From Streptomyces griseoluteus (GTDB lineage: Bacteria; Actinomycetota; Actinomycetes; Streptomycetales; Streptomycetaceae): 64,000 nt of DNA. Below the pieces are notes generated by a model. That model saw only the letters and a program-made list of their open reading frames with translations. It made no database searches and was not told where the DNA came from. Location of the stretch: the NCBI GenBank assembly GCA_000717735.1, contig JOBE01000042.1, positions 1 through 64,000 on the forward strand, in the 5' to 3' direction. The translations under genes were made by a program, and so were the position numbers. Below, one piece after another: positions 48,539 through 57,504 of the stretch. The stretch's first letter is position 1. The number at the start of each line of letters is the position of its first letter.

Positions 48539-51271
48539 TCAGACCGGCTGCTGGACCATCCAGTGCCGGGGCTCTGTGTGGCGGACCCTCAGGAGGAACG
48601 CCAGGATTCCCGCCGATCCGTCGCTCCAACTCGTCGAGACGTCCCCGTACTCGTTGGGGAAGACGACGTGCCTGCCGCGGTGGGACCGTTCGCAGACGAT
48701 GAGCCGGGCCAGCTCCTCGGCCCGCGCCCGGTGGGCGGGGTCGCCGGTGGCCTCGGCCATGTCGAGGAGGAAGTCGCCGTTGCCCGCCAGTCCGTGGCAT
48801 TGAGTGACGGCGGCGCGGGAGGCGCGCTCGACCACGGCTCGGGTGCCGCCGACGGCAAGGTCACGGAACCGTGCGTCGCCGGTCGCCCGCCACAGCCGGA
48901 CGAGGAACGAGCCGATGCCGGCGGAGCCGTGGCACCAGTACGGTGCCGTCGGCACGTCCGTGGCCTGGGCCGGCCACTGGGCGGCGTCGCCGACGGTGAC
49001 GGCGTGCGTCACGAGAAGCTCGCCGGCCGCCAGGGCCAGTTCCCGGTGCTCCGGGTTCTTGGTGACGGAGGCGGCTTCCAGGAGGAAGCAGCCGATGCCG
49101 GCGGTGCCGTGGGCGAAGCCCAGGTAGCGCTTGCCGGCCTCCTCGACCACGGCCTCGGCGGGCACCGGCCAGCTCACCCCGGACGGCTCGCGCCGGGCCG
49201 CGGCGGCCAGCCGGTCGGCGACGTCGGCGACCAGCTCGGCGAAGTGTGGATCGCCGGTGCGGTGCCACAGGTGGACGGCGGCCAGGCCGCTGCCCGCCGA
49301 GCCGTGGGTGATGTCGTGACTGGGCGTCGACTCCTGCGGTGCGAGGGCGAGGGCCAGGGCGTGGTCGATGAGCGCCCGGTCGTCGACCGCGCGTCCGGCG
49401 TCGTACAGCGCCCAGGCCGTGCCGCGGCCGCCGAAGTGCAGGCCGGGCCGTGTGGAGCGGGTGTCGGTGCGGTCCGCGATCCAGCGGCCCGCGGTGGCGA
49501 TCAGCTCCGGGAGGCGGGGGTCGTCGGTGAGCTCGAAGTAGCGGGTCAGGACGGACAGCACACCGGCCGCGCCCTGCTGCACGATGCAGGCGTCGGTTTC
49601 CCCGGCCTTGACGGACACGGGCCACAGCCGCAGGTCGTCGTCCGGTGTCATGGAGTCGACGAGATGCTCCACGATCCCGGCCACGGCGACGTCGATCGCG
49701 TCGATGGCCGTGCCGCCTCCGGTGTCGGTGCCTGTCGTGCCGGTGCGGGCGGCGCCGGTGCGAGCCGCGGCCGTGAGAGCAGCTTCGCCACGTCCCCTCT
49801 CGGCGCCACTCCCCGTACCGCTCTCCCGGAGCGCGTCCCGAGCCCGCCCCGGGTCCCAGCGCCTGGCGGGGTCGTCCCTCATCAGCCCGAGGATCATCGC
49901 GCGCAGGCCGTCCGGCAGGTCCAGGGGAGCGGCACAGGCGTCGAGCCACTCGCCGAGCCGGTCTTCCGCGGGCCGCGAGGCGGGCTTCTCCTCCAGCAGA
50001 GCCGGCACCTTGCCGGTCAGGACGAAGCAGAGCGTCGCGCCGAGGCTGTAGTAGTCGCCGGCCGGGGAGACGGGCGCGTCCACCAGGCGCTCGGGGGGGC
50101 TGAAACCGGGCGTGCCGACGCGGGTCGGGAGGGCGACGTCGTCGGCGAGGACGGCGAGCTCCAGGTCGATGAGGCGCAGTGCGCCGTCGGGGCGGACCAT
50201 CACGTTGGCCGGGGTGAAGTCGCGCAGCACGCAGCCTCGGGCGTGGGCGGCCTCGACGAGGTCCACCAGGCGTCCGGCCTGGGCCAGCGCGTCGGTGCGG
50301 TAGCGTGCGGCGCCGGCGTCGCGGAAGTGCTCGGCGACCCAGTTGCGCAGGGGGATCCCCGGCACCTCCTCCTGGGCCAGGAACAGGTGTCCGCCGTGCT
50401 CGAACATCGCGAGCGGCTCCGGTGCCAGCCCCGTGCCTTTGAGCTTCTCCAGGGTTCGGGCCTCGGTGCGCAGCCAGTCGCGGACGTCGTTGCCGGAGGC
50501 GTCGGCCTCCACATGGGGCCGGGTCTCCTTGATGACGACCGGGGCGCGGGTCTCGACGTCGGTGCCTCGGTAGACGCCGCCCTTGTTGGTGTGCCGGATC
50601 GCCTCCCGCACCGAGAACCGGCCGCCGAGCAGGACCGGGCGCCGCGACGTCTCCGTCTTGGGCGGTGCGACGGGCACGGAGTCGGGGAAGGGGCTGACCG
50701 CCCACGCCGGCGGTGCGTACTGACCGGTCCGCTTGTCCTCCACGGGGTTGCCGTCGGGGTCCTCGATGTACCAGACCATCAGCCCCTCGTCCGAGAGGCG
50801 CCGCCGCCCGACGAAGGCGCCGAAGCGGTAGTGCACCAGGCTGTTGGGGGCGTACGGCTGGTCGGACAGGATGCGGGGTCCTGCCAGCCCCTCGGTCGCC
50901 GTGTGGAGGTTCTGCGCGAGGCGGGCCGCGTCGGCGTCGGAGGCCGGGTAGACCGTGATGAACTTGCCCGAGCTTCCGCGGGGCGTGGCACGGGTGTTGA
51001 GGGCGCTCACCTGCTCCAGCGAGCGGGCGAATTTGAACGCCGAGCCGTCCTTGAGCAGGACGTCCAGGGCCTTCTCGAGCACCGCCGGGGCGGAGGCGGC
51101 CGTCGCCGACACGTGCAGCTTCCAGCCCTGGGCCGGCCCGGTCCCGGAGCGTGGCGCCACCCGGCACCAGCTCTCGTTCGACTCGGTGGCCCAGCGCTCG
51201 CCCGCCCCCTTGGCGCGGAGCGCGCCATGGAGCAGGGCTTCCAGCTCGGACTCGGTGACTTGGGTCGTCAT
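48539..51271 (-). CDS. lanL: Class IV lanthipeptide synthetase LanL
   Basis: A 910-residue synthetase. The N-terminal phospho-Ser/Thr lyase domain (~1-190) precedes a Ser/Thr kinase (~210-490) with VVIKETRPHVEADASG (ATP lysine), CVLRDFTPANVMVRPDG (catalytic Asp) and LRLIDLELAV (DFG-equivalent). The C-terminal LanC-like cyclase (~525-910) keeps the zinc ligands: Cys780 in PYWCHGSAGIG and Cys825-His826 in VTQCHGLAGNGD. Zinc ligands distinguish class IV LanL from class III LanKC. It dehydrates Ser/Thr by phosphorylation and elimination, then adds Cys. Start 51271 (MTTQVTESE) has GAGAGGG upstream; ATGs at 51277 and 51286 are alternatives. Confidence 0.93.
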   Translation of the reverse strand: MTTQVTESELEALLHGALRAKGAGERWATESNESWCRVAPRSGTGPAQGWKLHVSATAASAPAVLEKALDVLLKDGSAFKFARSLEQVSALNTRATPRGSSGKFITVYPASDADAARLAQNLHTATEGLAGPRILSDQPYAPNSLVHYRFGAFVGRRRLSDEGLMVWYIEDPDGNPVEDKRTGQYAPPAWAVSPFPDSVPVAPPKTETSRRPVLLGGRFSVREAIRHTNKGGVYRGTDVETRAPVVIKETRPHVEADASGNDVRDWLRTEARTLEKLKGTGLAPEPLAMFEHGGHLFLAQEEVPGIPLRNWVAEHFRDAGAARYRTDALAQAGRLVDLVEAAHARGCVLRDFTPANVMVRPDGALRLIDLELAVLADDVALPTRVGTPGFSPPERLVDAPVSPAGDYYSLGATLCFVLTGKVPALLEEKPASRPAEDRLGEWLDACAAPLDLPDGLRAMILGLMRDDPARRWDPGRARDALRESGTGSGAERGRGEAALTAAARTGAARTGTTGTDTGGGTAIDAIDVAVAGIVEHLVDSMTPDDDLRLWPVSVKAGETDACIVQQGAAGVLSVLTRYFELTDDPRLPELIATAGRWIADRTDTRSTRPGLHFGGRGTAWALYDAGRAVDDRALIDHALALALAPQESTPSHDITHGSAGSGLAAVHLWHRTGDPHFAELVADVADRLAAAARREPSGVSWPVPAEAVVEEAGKRYLGFAHGTAGIGCFLLEAASVTKNPEHRELALAAGELLVTHAVTVGDAAQWPAQATDVPTAPYWCHGSAGIGSFLVRLWRATGDARFRDLAVGGTRAVVERASRAAVTQCHGLAGNGDFLLDMAEATGDPAHRARAEELARLIVCERSHRGRHVVFPNEYGDVSTSWSDGSAGILAFLLRVRHTEPRHWMVQQPV

Positions 51272-51856
51272 GCCCATCCCTCTCAACGGGTGAGAACCGA
51301 TGGGAGGGAACGTGCCCCGACGTCATAGTCGTATCAACGCACATGCCGCTGGATTCACTTGATGTGGCGAGCGCGCGGGGCCGTTGTGCCACCTTGTTGT
51401 GAGACCGCGCGGAGAAGGCGTGCGGCCGCGCGTTACGGGGCGCATTCGTGTTGGCGCACGCCGTCCCGCAGCATTGCGTTCGTGGGCTCGCGGATCGCTG
51501 ACCTGGACGGGGCCCGGCATCGTGAAGTCGATCGTCGTCCCCGGTCAGGGTGGCGCCGGGCGCGCGCTGGAAGGTGACGGTGCACAGTTTGTTCGCCGGC
51601 GTCCGGGCGTGAACCTCCGCTGCCCGCTCCCGGGCCGTCTTCTCCACCGTCGCCGCGTCCTTCGGCGTGGCCTGCGTGATTTGCGCTCTGTGGCGGGACG
51701 GCGGCTATCGGTACTGCAGCAACATTCCTCGTAAGCAGCGGCTGTACCCGAGTGACCGGTCCGACGCCCGTGGGGAACTGCTGGAACCAACTCTCACAGC
51801 ATGGCGGGCCGAGCGGAGAGGGAAGGGCCCGGATACCGGGCGGACCGCCCGAGCAC
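51272..51856. other. Gene-free stretch upstream of lanL
   Basis: This region should hold the promoter of the lanL-lanA-lanT-lanH operon. No -10/-35 pair is called with confidence. ORFs here on both strands have no recognised similarity, and no repeat or terminator was seen. Confidence 0.5.
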
Positions 51857-52080
51857 GATCTGCGCCGGATCATGGACGCCACCCTCTACGTCGACCGGAC
51901 CGGCGTCCCCTGGCGGTATCTGCCACACGACTTCGCCCCATGGGAGACGATTCACGGCTACTTCGCCGACTGGCAGTAGAGACGCGGTCCTCGACCAGCT
52001 CAACGGTCTCCTGCGGCGCCTGGTCCGGAAAGCCGAAGGCCGCCACGTCGAGCCGAGCGCCTGCACCGCTGGCGGCCACT
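51857..52080 (+). mobile_element. IS5-family transposase N-terminal remnant
   Basis: DLRRIMDATLYVDRTGVPWR then YLPHDFAPWETIHGYFADWQ is the IS5-type N-terminal region, followed by a stop at 51979. The continuation DAVLDQLNGLLRRLVRKAEG is in another frame, so a frameshift is present. The catalytic DDE part is absent and no terminal inverted repeats were found. Confidence 0.7.
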
Positions 52081-52090
52081 CCAGCCCGGG

Positions 52091-52220
52091 CGGGCTTCTT
52101 CCTGACAACGGCCGACCCCGCGAACGTACCTCTCTATCGCCGCTTCGGCTTCGCCGACCTACGGCGGACGCCGCTGGGACCGCTCGACGCTGGCCGGCGC
52201 ACGCTCACGGAAGCCGCCCC
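52091..52220 (+). pseudogene. Possible GNAT acetyltransferase fragment
   Basis: The frame reads FFLTTADPANVPLYRRFGFA, similar to the last strand and helix of GNAT acetyltransferases (NVPxYRRFGF). Only ~40 residues are recognisable. It follows the IS5 remnant directly. Bases 52221-52412 hold nothing recognisable. Confidence 0.35.
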
Positions 52221-52412
52221 GGGGGTGACGGCGATGAGCCATACGGCAGTCCGCCCTCATCCGTCGCGTGGTCGGGGTGGCTGTGCCGGGTGGTTGCTCG
52301 GCGCTCGCGCGGGGATGCCTCCCAGGACCCTGACCGCGGGGGGACCGTGCTGTCGTCCGGGTCGGCACGCGGCCGGGCCCCGCGTGTCCGCGAGCCCCGG
52401 CCCGGACACCCC

Positions 52413-54097
52413 TCAGGCGAAGGTGAACCAGTTGACGTTGACGAAGTCGGCGGGCTGGCCGCTGTCGAAGGTCAGGTAGACGTCGTGGGTGCCGGTGGTG
52501 CGGCCGATATCGGCGGGGACGGTGCGCCAGGCCTGCCAGCCGCCGGTGTTGGCGACGGCGAAGCTGCCGACTGGGGTTGCCGTGGGGCTGCCGAGGCGGA
52601 CCTGGACCAGGCCGCTGACGCCGGCCGCGGCCCCGGACGCGACGCGGGCGGTGAAGCGGGTGGCGCCGGTGGCGCCGAAGGCGACGGACGAGAACTTGAG
52701 CCAGTCACCGTTGGACAGGTGCCCGACGGCGGAGCCGCCGCCGCTGTCCGAGCACGCTTCGACCTGGGCTCCCGACTGGGCGTTGAACGCTTCGGCCTGG
52801 ATCGTGGCGAAGGCACTGGCCCCGCCGCCTGTGGCAGTGGCGGTCGGCGTCGGCGTACCACCACCGCCGGACGTTCCGCCGACGGTGATGGTCCAGCGGC
52901 CGGGGCTGCCGGACTGCACCTTGCCCTCGAAGTCGACGCCGGCCGGGTGCACGTCGTCGTATGGGAAGGCGTACCCGAGATGGTCGGGGGTCGTGTCGTG
53001 CAGGATGCGGGCGTAGTGGTTGGTGCGCGGCCGGGTGTAGAAGGCGGCCGGGTTCTCGGCGGTCGGCTGGTGGGGGTTGTCCAGCAGGGTGGTGCGGTTG
53101 AACGCGGCGGCGAGCCGAGCGCTGAGGTTGCCCATCAGGTCGTTGCCCGTGGTGAAGGGGCGTCGCTGCAGGAGAAGATCGACAGGGTCGACGGCTTGGC
53201 GAAGCTGCCGGCCCCGGGGAACGTGAGGGTGTCGCCGTCGACCCGGCCGGTGAGGGTTCCCCAGGTGAACTGGGTGTCGATGCGAAGGTCGGTGGCGCGG
53301 TACTTGTTCCACACCTCGTCGACGTAACTGTCGAAGTAGCCGCGGAACAAGGCGCTGTTGCCGCGGATCGCCAGATTGGGGCTGAGCACGCGAAGGTCGC
53401 CCCCGCCCTTGGCGACGATGAGCCGGCTCCAGTCGCTGCCGTCGGCGGCGGACTGGGCGCGCAGGGCCGCGGCGACCCGGGACAGCCCGTCGGAAGGCAG
53501 ACCGCGTACCGTCTGGGTGCCCTGGCCGGTCTCCAGCTGGAAGGCGATCGGCAGCGAGACCATGTCGACGAACGTGATGTTCGCGTACAACTGATCGACG
53601 TTGAAGGTGAACTCGCAGAAGTCGTGGTGGACGTTCGCGTTGGGGTCGGTGGGGTTGCTCACCGATGGCAGGGCGAGTCCGCCGCCGCGGTTCATCAGGA
53701 AGGTGAGCTTCGCGCCGACGGAGAAGTAGATGCGGCCGCTGTACAGCCTCGGGAGCGTCACCCGGCGGGCACCGGCGCCGGACGCGTTGAGCGCGATGGC
53801 GCAGTCGGCCCCGAGCGGGGTCTGGTCATTGGCCGGGGCCGGCGGGTGGTGGAGAGTGGAGCCGTTGGCCTGGATGAAGGCCCAGTTGCCGCCGGCAGCC
53901 GGGTCGCGGCCGAGGACGTAGGCGTACACCGTGTTGTTGCCGGTGGTGTTGACCAGGTCGAGGGGGAGCGTGGGCGTGGTGGCCGCGTTGGCGCCGGCCT
54001 CGAGCCAGGTGGCCACGGCGGGGACCGCCACGGCCAGGCCCGCGGTGGCGGCGAGGAGCTTTCTGCGGGACATCGTTCGCTGGTGGCGTGCCGTCAC
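52413..54097 (-). pseudogene. GH64 beta-1,3-glucanase with C-terminal CBM6, one-base frameshift
   Basis: The N-terminus MSRRKLLAATAGLAVAVPAV is a Tat signal, and the mature part matches family 64 endo-beta-1,3-glucanases (LVNTTGNNTVYAYVLGRDPA, NVHHDFCEFTFNVDQLYANI, GYFDSYVDEVWNKYRATDLR). At about 53155-53160 one base is missing: the first frame runs STLSIFSCSDAP and then off, while FTTGNDLMGNLSARLAAAFN continues in the next. After a Gly/Thr linker a CBM6 (ATIQAEAFNAQSGAQVEACS...VNVNWFTFA) closes the protein at 52413. With the base restored it would be a ~560-residue secreted laminarinase. The GTG at 54097 or ATG at 54073 are possible starts. Confidence 0.8.
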
Positions 54098-54221
54098 GGC
54101 GGGGGTCCGTTCTTCGTGGGGTCGGGTGGGTAGCGATCGGATGCGGGTATTCGGGAGGGAGGGGAGAGGAGGCGAGGGGGGAGAGGTTCGGGGGGAGGGG
54201 GCGTGCGGTGGCGTGGGGTGG

Positions 54222-54735
54222 TCAGCCGACCGTCCACTTCTGGTTGGCGGCGCCGGTGCAGGTCCAGGTCTGGAGCCGGGTTCCGTCGGCCGAGGAGTTG
54301 CCCTTGGCGTCCAGGCACTTGTTCGCGCCGATGCTGATGAAGTCGTGGGCCGCGGTGTACGCCCACTTCTGGCGTTGGTGCCGTTGCAGGTGTAGAGCTG
54401 GACGACCGCGCCGTCCGCGGTGGAACCGCCGGCCACGTCCAGGCACTTGCCGAGGGCGCGGAGGGTGCCGTCGCCGCCGATGGTCCACTGCTGCGCCGCG
54501 TTGCCCGTGCAGGTGTGCAGCTGGATGGGGGTGCCGTCGGCACTGGAGGCGGCGGCGACATCGACGCACATGCCGCCGGTGCCTCGGACCGGGCGTGCAG
54601 CGGGGGCGCCGCCGGACGAGGATGCACGGACGTAGTCGACGGTCATCGTCTGCGGGAAGGCCGTGGAGCCGTCCGGGCCGCCGGGCCGGTCGCCGCCGAC
54701 CGCGAGGTTGAGGATGATGAAGAACGGGCGGCAAC
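54222..54735 (-). pseudogene. GH16 glucanase C-terminal end plus ricin-type lectin domain, truncated and frameshifted
   Basis: FFIILNLAVGGDRPGGPDGS then FPQTMTVDYVRA is the end of a GH16 beta-glucanase domain. A ricin-B (CBM13) domain follows: GMCVDVAAASSADGTPIQLH, TCTGNAAQQWTIGGDG, KCLDVAGGSTADGAVVQLYT. Near 54375 the frame shifts; the last repeat NKCLDAKGNSSADGTRLQTW and the final QKWTVG are in another frame, ending at 54222. The GH16 catalytic part is absent upstream. Confidence 0.75.
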
Positions 54736-54794
54736 GTCGACCGCAACGCCGCGCCCTCGCTCGGCCAGAGCCTGCCCGAGCGCATCCTCGTCCC

Positions 54795-55085
54795 CCGCAC
54801 CCGGTGGAGTCCGCGCTGCCCGGGATCATGTGCGCCGACAACCGGGACCTGCTGTTCCATCGCCGCACCTTCACCGTGCCGCAGAACCGATCCGGCCGCC
54901 GGGTCGAAGCTGCACCTCGGCGCCGGCGACCACGAATTCACCGTCTGGGGCAACGGCACCCGTGTCACCGGCCACCGCGGCGGCTACGACCGCTTCGAGG
55001 TCGACATCCCCCCCGCAGCTGCGCGCCGGAGCCGACGAACTGGTCGTGCGCAAAGCTGATGACGGCGTCGACGGCGGCGCCCGAG
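54795..55085 (+). pseudogene. GH2-type glycosidase sugar-binding domain fragment
   Basis: ESALPGIMCADNRDLLFHRR then TFTVPQNRSGRR matches the N-terminal sugar-binding domain of GH2 beta-galactosidases. After ~54900 the match (FTVWGNGTRVTGHRGGYDRF, EVDI) moves to another frame, then to a third (PQLRAGADELVVRKADDG). Both ends are missing. It joins the GH16 fragment head to head near 54740. Confidence 0.5.
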
Positions 55086-55104
55086 GCGTTGGGGAGCCGC
55101 ACCG

Positions 55105-55140
55105 CGGGGCCTTCCGAGCGCTTGCGCCCGGAAGGCCCCG
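55105..55140 (-). terminator. Stem-loop terminator after the S1 protease
   Basis: CGGGGCCTTCC (55105-55115) and GGAAGGCCCCG (55130-55140) form a perfect 11-bp stem with a 14-base loop, 15 bp after the protease stop at 55156. There is no U tract, as is common in Streptomyces. Confidence 0.65.
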
Positions 55141-55155
55141 TTCGGGGTCGCAGGC

Positions 55156-56307
55156 TCAGGCGGTGTGCAGCCGCAGGCCGTACCGGCCGAGGATTTCGTT
55201 GATCGGCTGGAACCACGTCTCGCCGCCGGAGGAGCAGTTGCCCCAGCCACCCGAGGTGACGCCCTGGGCCTGGTCACCGCTGAGGAACGAGCCGCCGGAG
55301 TCGCCGCCCTCCGCGCAGACGCTGGTCTTGGTCATCTGGTACACGGCGCCCTGGCTGTAGTTGACCGTCTCGTTCTTGGCCAGGACCGTGCCGCAGCGCC
55401 AGTGCGTGGTGGAGCCGGAGCGGCAGATCGAGGAGCCCACCGGGGCCTCGGCCGAGCCGCGGACGAGCTGGTCGGGGATGGTGCCCCAGCCGAGCACCAC
55501 GGGCACGGTCCACCAGCCGCTGTGGATCGAGACGTACGCGTAGTCGTCGCCCGGGAACGACGAGCCCTGGAATGTGCCCATCGCGGAGCCGTCCCAGCCA
55601 CGCACCGCCGCGCCGGCCCGACCGCAGTGCCCGGCCGTCACGAAGCCGCCGTACACGGAGAAGCCGATCGAGCAGCGGACGTTGCCCGTGTAGTACGGGT
55701 CGCCGCCGACCGTGCCGGCCGCGTACGTACGGGGGGCCTGCGCCGTCTCCACGACGGTGACGGGGCCGCCGGCCCGGGCCCGTTCCACGAAGGACCGCAC
55801 GGCGGGGGTCTGCCGCTCGGAGCGCACGACGTCGACCACGACGCTGTTGGTCCTCGGGTCCACGTGCCAGCCGGCCACTCCGGCGGGTGCGCGCAGTGCG
55901 TCCAGGCGGGCCTTGGCGCGGTCCAGCGTGGCCGCGCTGTGCCGGACGAGCCGTGTGTCGGCGCCCAGCGCGCGGACCTCCCCCTCCTGGGCGCGGTCGG
56001 TCACGGCGACGACCAGTCGACCGCTCGCCGGGTCGAACCACGAACCGCCGTACGCGGCGCCGGCGCTCCGACGAGCGGCCTTCTCCACCGCGACGGCGGC
56101 CTTCTCGGCGCTCAGCCGTTCCTCGGCTTCGGCGGCGGTGAGCCCGAGGTCCCGGCTCATGGCGTCGAGCAGTCCGGCCGAGGTGTACGGCGCAGCCGAG
56201 GGCTCCGGCAGCGGGGCCGCGCCCGCCGCGCCGGCCTCGGCGGCGCCCAGACCGACCGTCAGAAGCAGGGCAGCGATGGCGGCGCGCAGGGGGGCGGTGC
56301 GTTTCAC
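55156..56307 (-). CDS. Secreted S1 serine protease, streptogrisin type with prodomain
   Basis: A 383-residue zymogen. A Sec signal peptide (~1-30) is followed by an alpha-lytic-protease-type prodomain (~35-190: LLDAMSRDLGLTAAEAEERL, GSWFDPASGRLVVAVTDRAQ). The mature chymotrypsin-fold protease has His in GGFVTAGHCGRAG, Asp in PGDDYAYVSIHSG and Ser in CAEGGDSGGSFLSG, with the usual disulfide cysteines. The prodomain acts as folding chaperone and is cut off by autolysis. Start ATG 56307 follows AGGAGGTACC. A LacI-type palindrome 25 bp upstream suggests carbon-source control. Confidence 0.92.
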   Translation of the reverse strand: MKRTAPLRAAIAALLLTVGLGAAEAGAAGAAPLPEPSAAPYTSAGLLDAMSRDLGLTAAEAEERLSAEKAAVAVEKAARRSAGAAYGGSWFDPASGRLVVAVTDRAQEGEVRALGADTRLVRHSAATLDRAKARLDALRAPAGVAGWHVDPRTNSVVVDVVRSERQTPAVRSFVERARAGGPVTVVETAQAPRTYAAGTVGGDPYYTGNVRCSIGFSVYGGFVTAGHCGRAGAAVRGWDGSAMGTFQGSSFPGDDYAYVSIHSGWWTVPVVLGWGTIPDQLVRGSAEAPVGSSICRSGSTTHWRCGTVLAKNETVNYSQGAVYQMTKTSVCAEGGDSGGSFLSGDQAQGVTSGGWGNCSSGGETWFQPINEILGRYGLRLHTA

Positions 56308-56331
56308 GGTACCTCCTGATGCGGGGGGCTT

Positions 56332-56345
56332 TGAGAGCGCTCTCA
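56332..56345. promoter_or_regulatory. LacI-family-type operator before the protease
   Basis: TGAGAGCGCTCTCA is a perfect 14-bp palindrome with the central GAGCGCTC typical of LacI/GalR-family operators in Streptomyces (compare the CebR box TGGGAGCGCTCCCA). It lies 24 bp upstream of the protease start, where repressor binding would block transcription. Confidence 0.6.
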
Positions 56346-56506
56346 GTGAGACGCCGTCACCACGCTATCCGGCCTCGCTTGTCAGGTCCATACCAGGTTC
56401 CGGCCGTCGTGACGGCCGGCCCCGCTCCCCACTCGCGGCGCGACGAAGCCCCGGACCTCGACCCCGTGCCCGCAGTTACGGGCTCTGCGGAAGATCTGCC
56501 AGGACT

Positions 56507-56805
56507 TCAGTCCCGCGATGCTTCGTTCGACCGGCGCTCTTGCCGCTGACAGGGCCCGTTGATCGTCTGCTGGATCGTGGACAGGTCCTGGCGGGGAAGC
56601 CGTCTGATCGGTGTGGTCACCCAGGGGCCGGCCTCGATGTAGGCGCGGTCGGCGAGGATCGGAACTCCCTGGCGTTCACAGATCCGGATGATGCGGTGGG
56701 TGCGGGCGGCGATCAGGTCGTGGGTGCGGCCGGGCAGTGCGGGGGAGATCCACAGCAGCTCTGGGAGTAGTCGGCCTTGCTGACGGTTTGCTGACCGTCG
56801 ATGGT
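56507..56805 (-). mobile_element. IS5-family transposase C-terminal remnant
   Basis: ELLWISPALPGRTHDLIAAR then THRIIRICERQGVPILADRA then YIEAGPWVTTPIRR match the DDE region of an IS5-type transposase, containing one of the catalytic aspartates (LADRAY). The frame ends in degraded sequence at 56507 and the N-terminal part upstream is in other frames or lost. No terminal inverted repeats were recognised. Confidence 0.7.
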
Positions 56806-56829
56806 TCGTAGCATCCCTGACCCGCACTG

Positions 56830-57012
56830 ATGCCTGGTGGTCGCGGTATGTGGTGGAACTTCGTGGGCCGTACGGACGAGGAGATCCATAAGGTGAGGGA
56901 GGACTGGATGACGTCCGACCGCTTCGGCGAGGTGAAGGGCTATGACGGCGACCCGCTCTCAGTCCTGGAGGTCCCGACAACCCAACTGAAGGCGCGGAGT
57001 CGGGTGCGTTGA
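56830..57012 (+). pseudogene. Pirin-like C-terminal fragment, copy 2
   Basis: MWWNFVGRTDEEIHKVREDW then SDRFGEVKGYDGDPLSVLEV is the same pirin tail as at 46024-46206, in the same orientation, with clear but incomplete identity that ends at the stop codon. The N-terminal cupin domain is missing here too; an IS5 remnant lies just upstream. Confidence 0.65.
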
Positions 57013-57504
57013 CCTGGTCTTTTCTCTGTCGAGCCGATGTGGGGTCGGGGGAAGCGCGACCCCCGCCTGTGGCTGTCGTGGCGACTGCGGGAGGGGTGTA
57101 TCGCAGCCCTCCCGCAGTCGCGCAGTCGGCGGGGGTGTTTCCAGCGTGTGCCCGTGTGCGAGCAGGTCTGGTCAGCTGAATGCCGACCTTTTGCCGACTT
57201 TGCTGACGAATCATCAGGTGATCTGGCGGCGGCGCGCTGACCCGCGCCGAGACGGACCAACCGCCGGGCTGACGCCCCAATGAACTGGCGGATGAACACG
57301 GCTGAAGGCCGACGCGAGTCCGGGAGCTGCGGGGGATGGCGGTCGGCCGCCCTCGTGCGCGGAGCAACGGTTTGCCCGCCTCCGGGTTGGCACTCCTGCA
57401 CGGAACCGCTGGGAACGACGCTCGGCGCGTGCGAAAATCCCACTGGTTGATCATCTCTGTGGGGAGGGTGCGCTGCCCGCCGCGCCTGGGGGAGGGAGCC
57501 TCGT
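57013..57504. other. Gene-free stretch before the exonuclease-TerD gene
   Basis: No ORF here has recognised similarity. It includes a short repeated pattern near 57179-57210 (TGCCGACCTTTTGCCGACTT) of unknown meaning. It should contain the promoter of the gene at 57505, but no promoter motif is called. Confidence 0.4.

Noticed and set aside
48539..51271. Class III LanKC assignment for the synthetase
   Set aside because: The cyclase domain keeps Cys-Cys-His zinc ligands and the precursor is venezuelin-like, so class IV LanL fits better.
48359..51328. 989-codon plus-strand frame across the LanL gene
   Set aside because: Shadow of the LanL coding strand with no recognisable domain; the LanL frame has clear kinase and cyclase motifs.
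51359..51740. Small ORFs on both strands between lanL and the IS5 remnant
   Set aside because: No conserved motif, weak or no RBS, and they overlap one another in several frames.
57179..57210. Short repeat considered as tRNA or CRISPR-like
   Set aside because: Only two imperfect units, no cloverleaf and no regular spacers.
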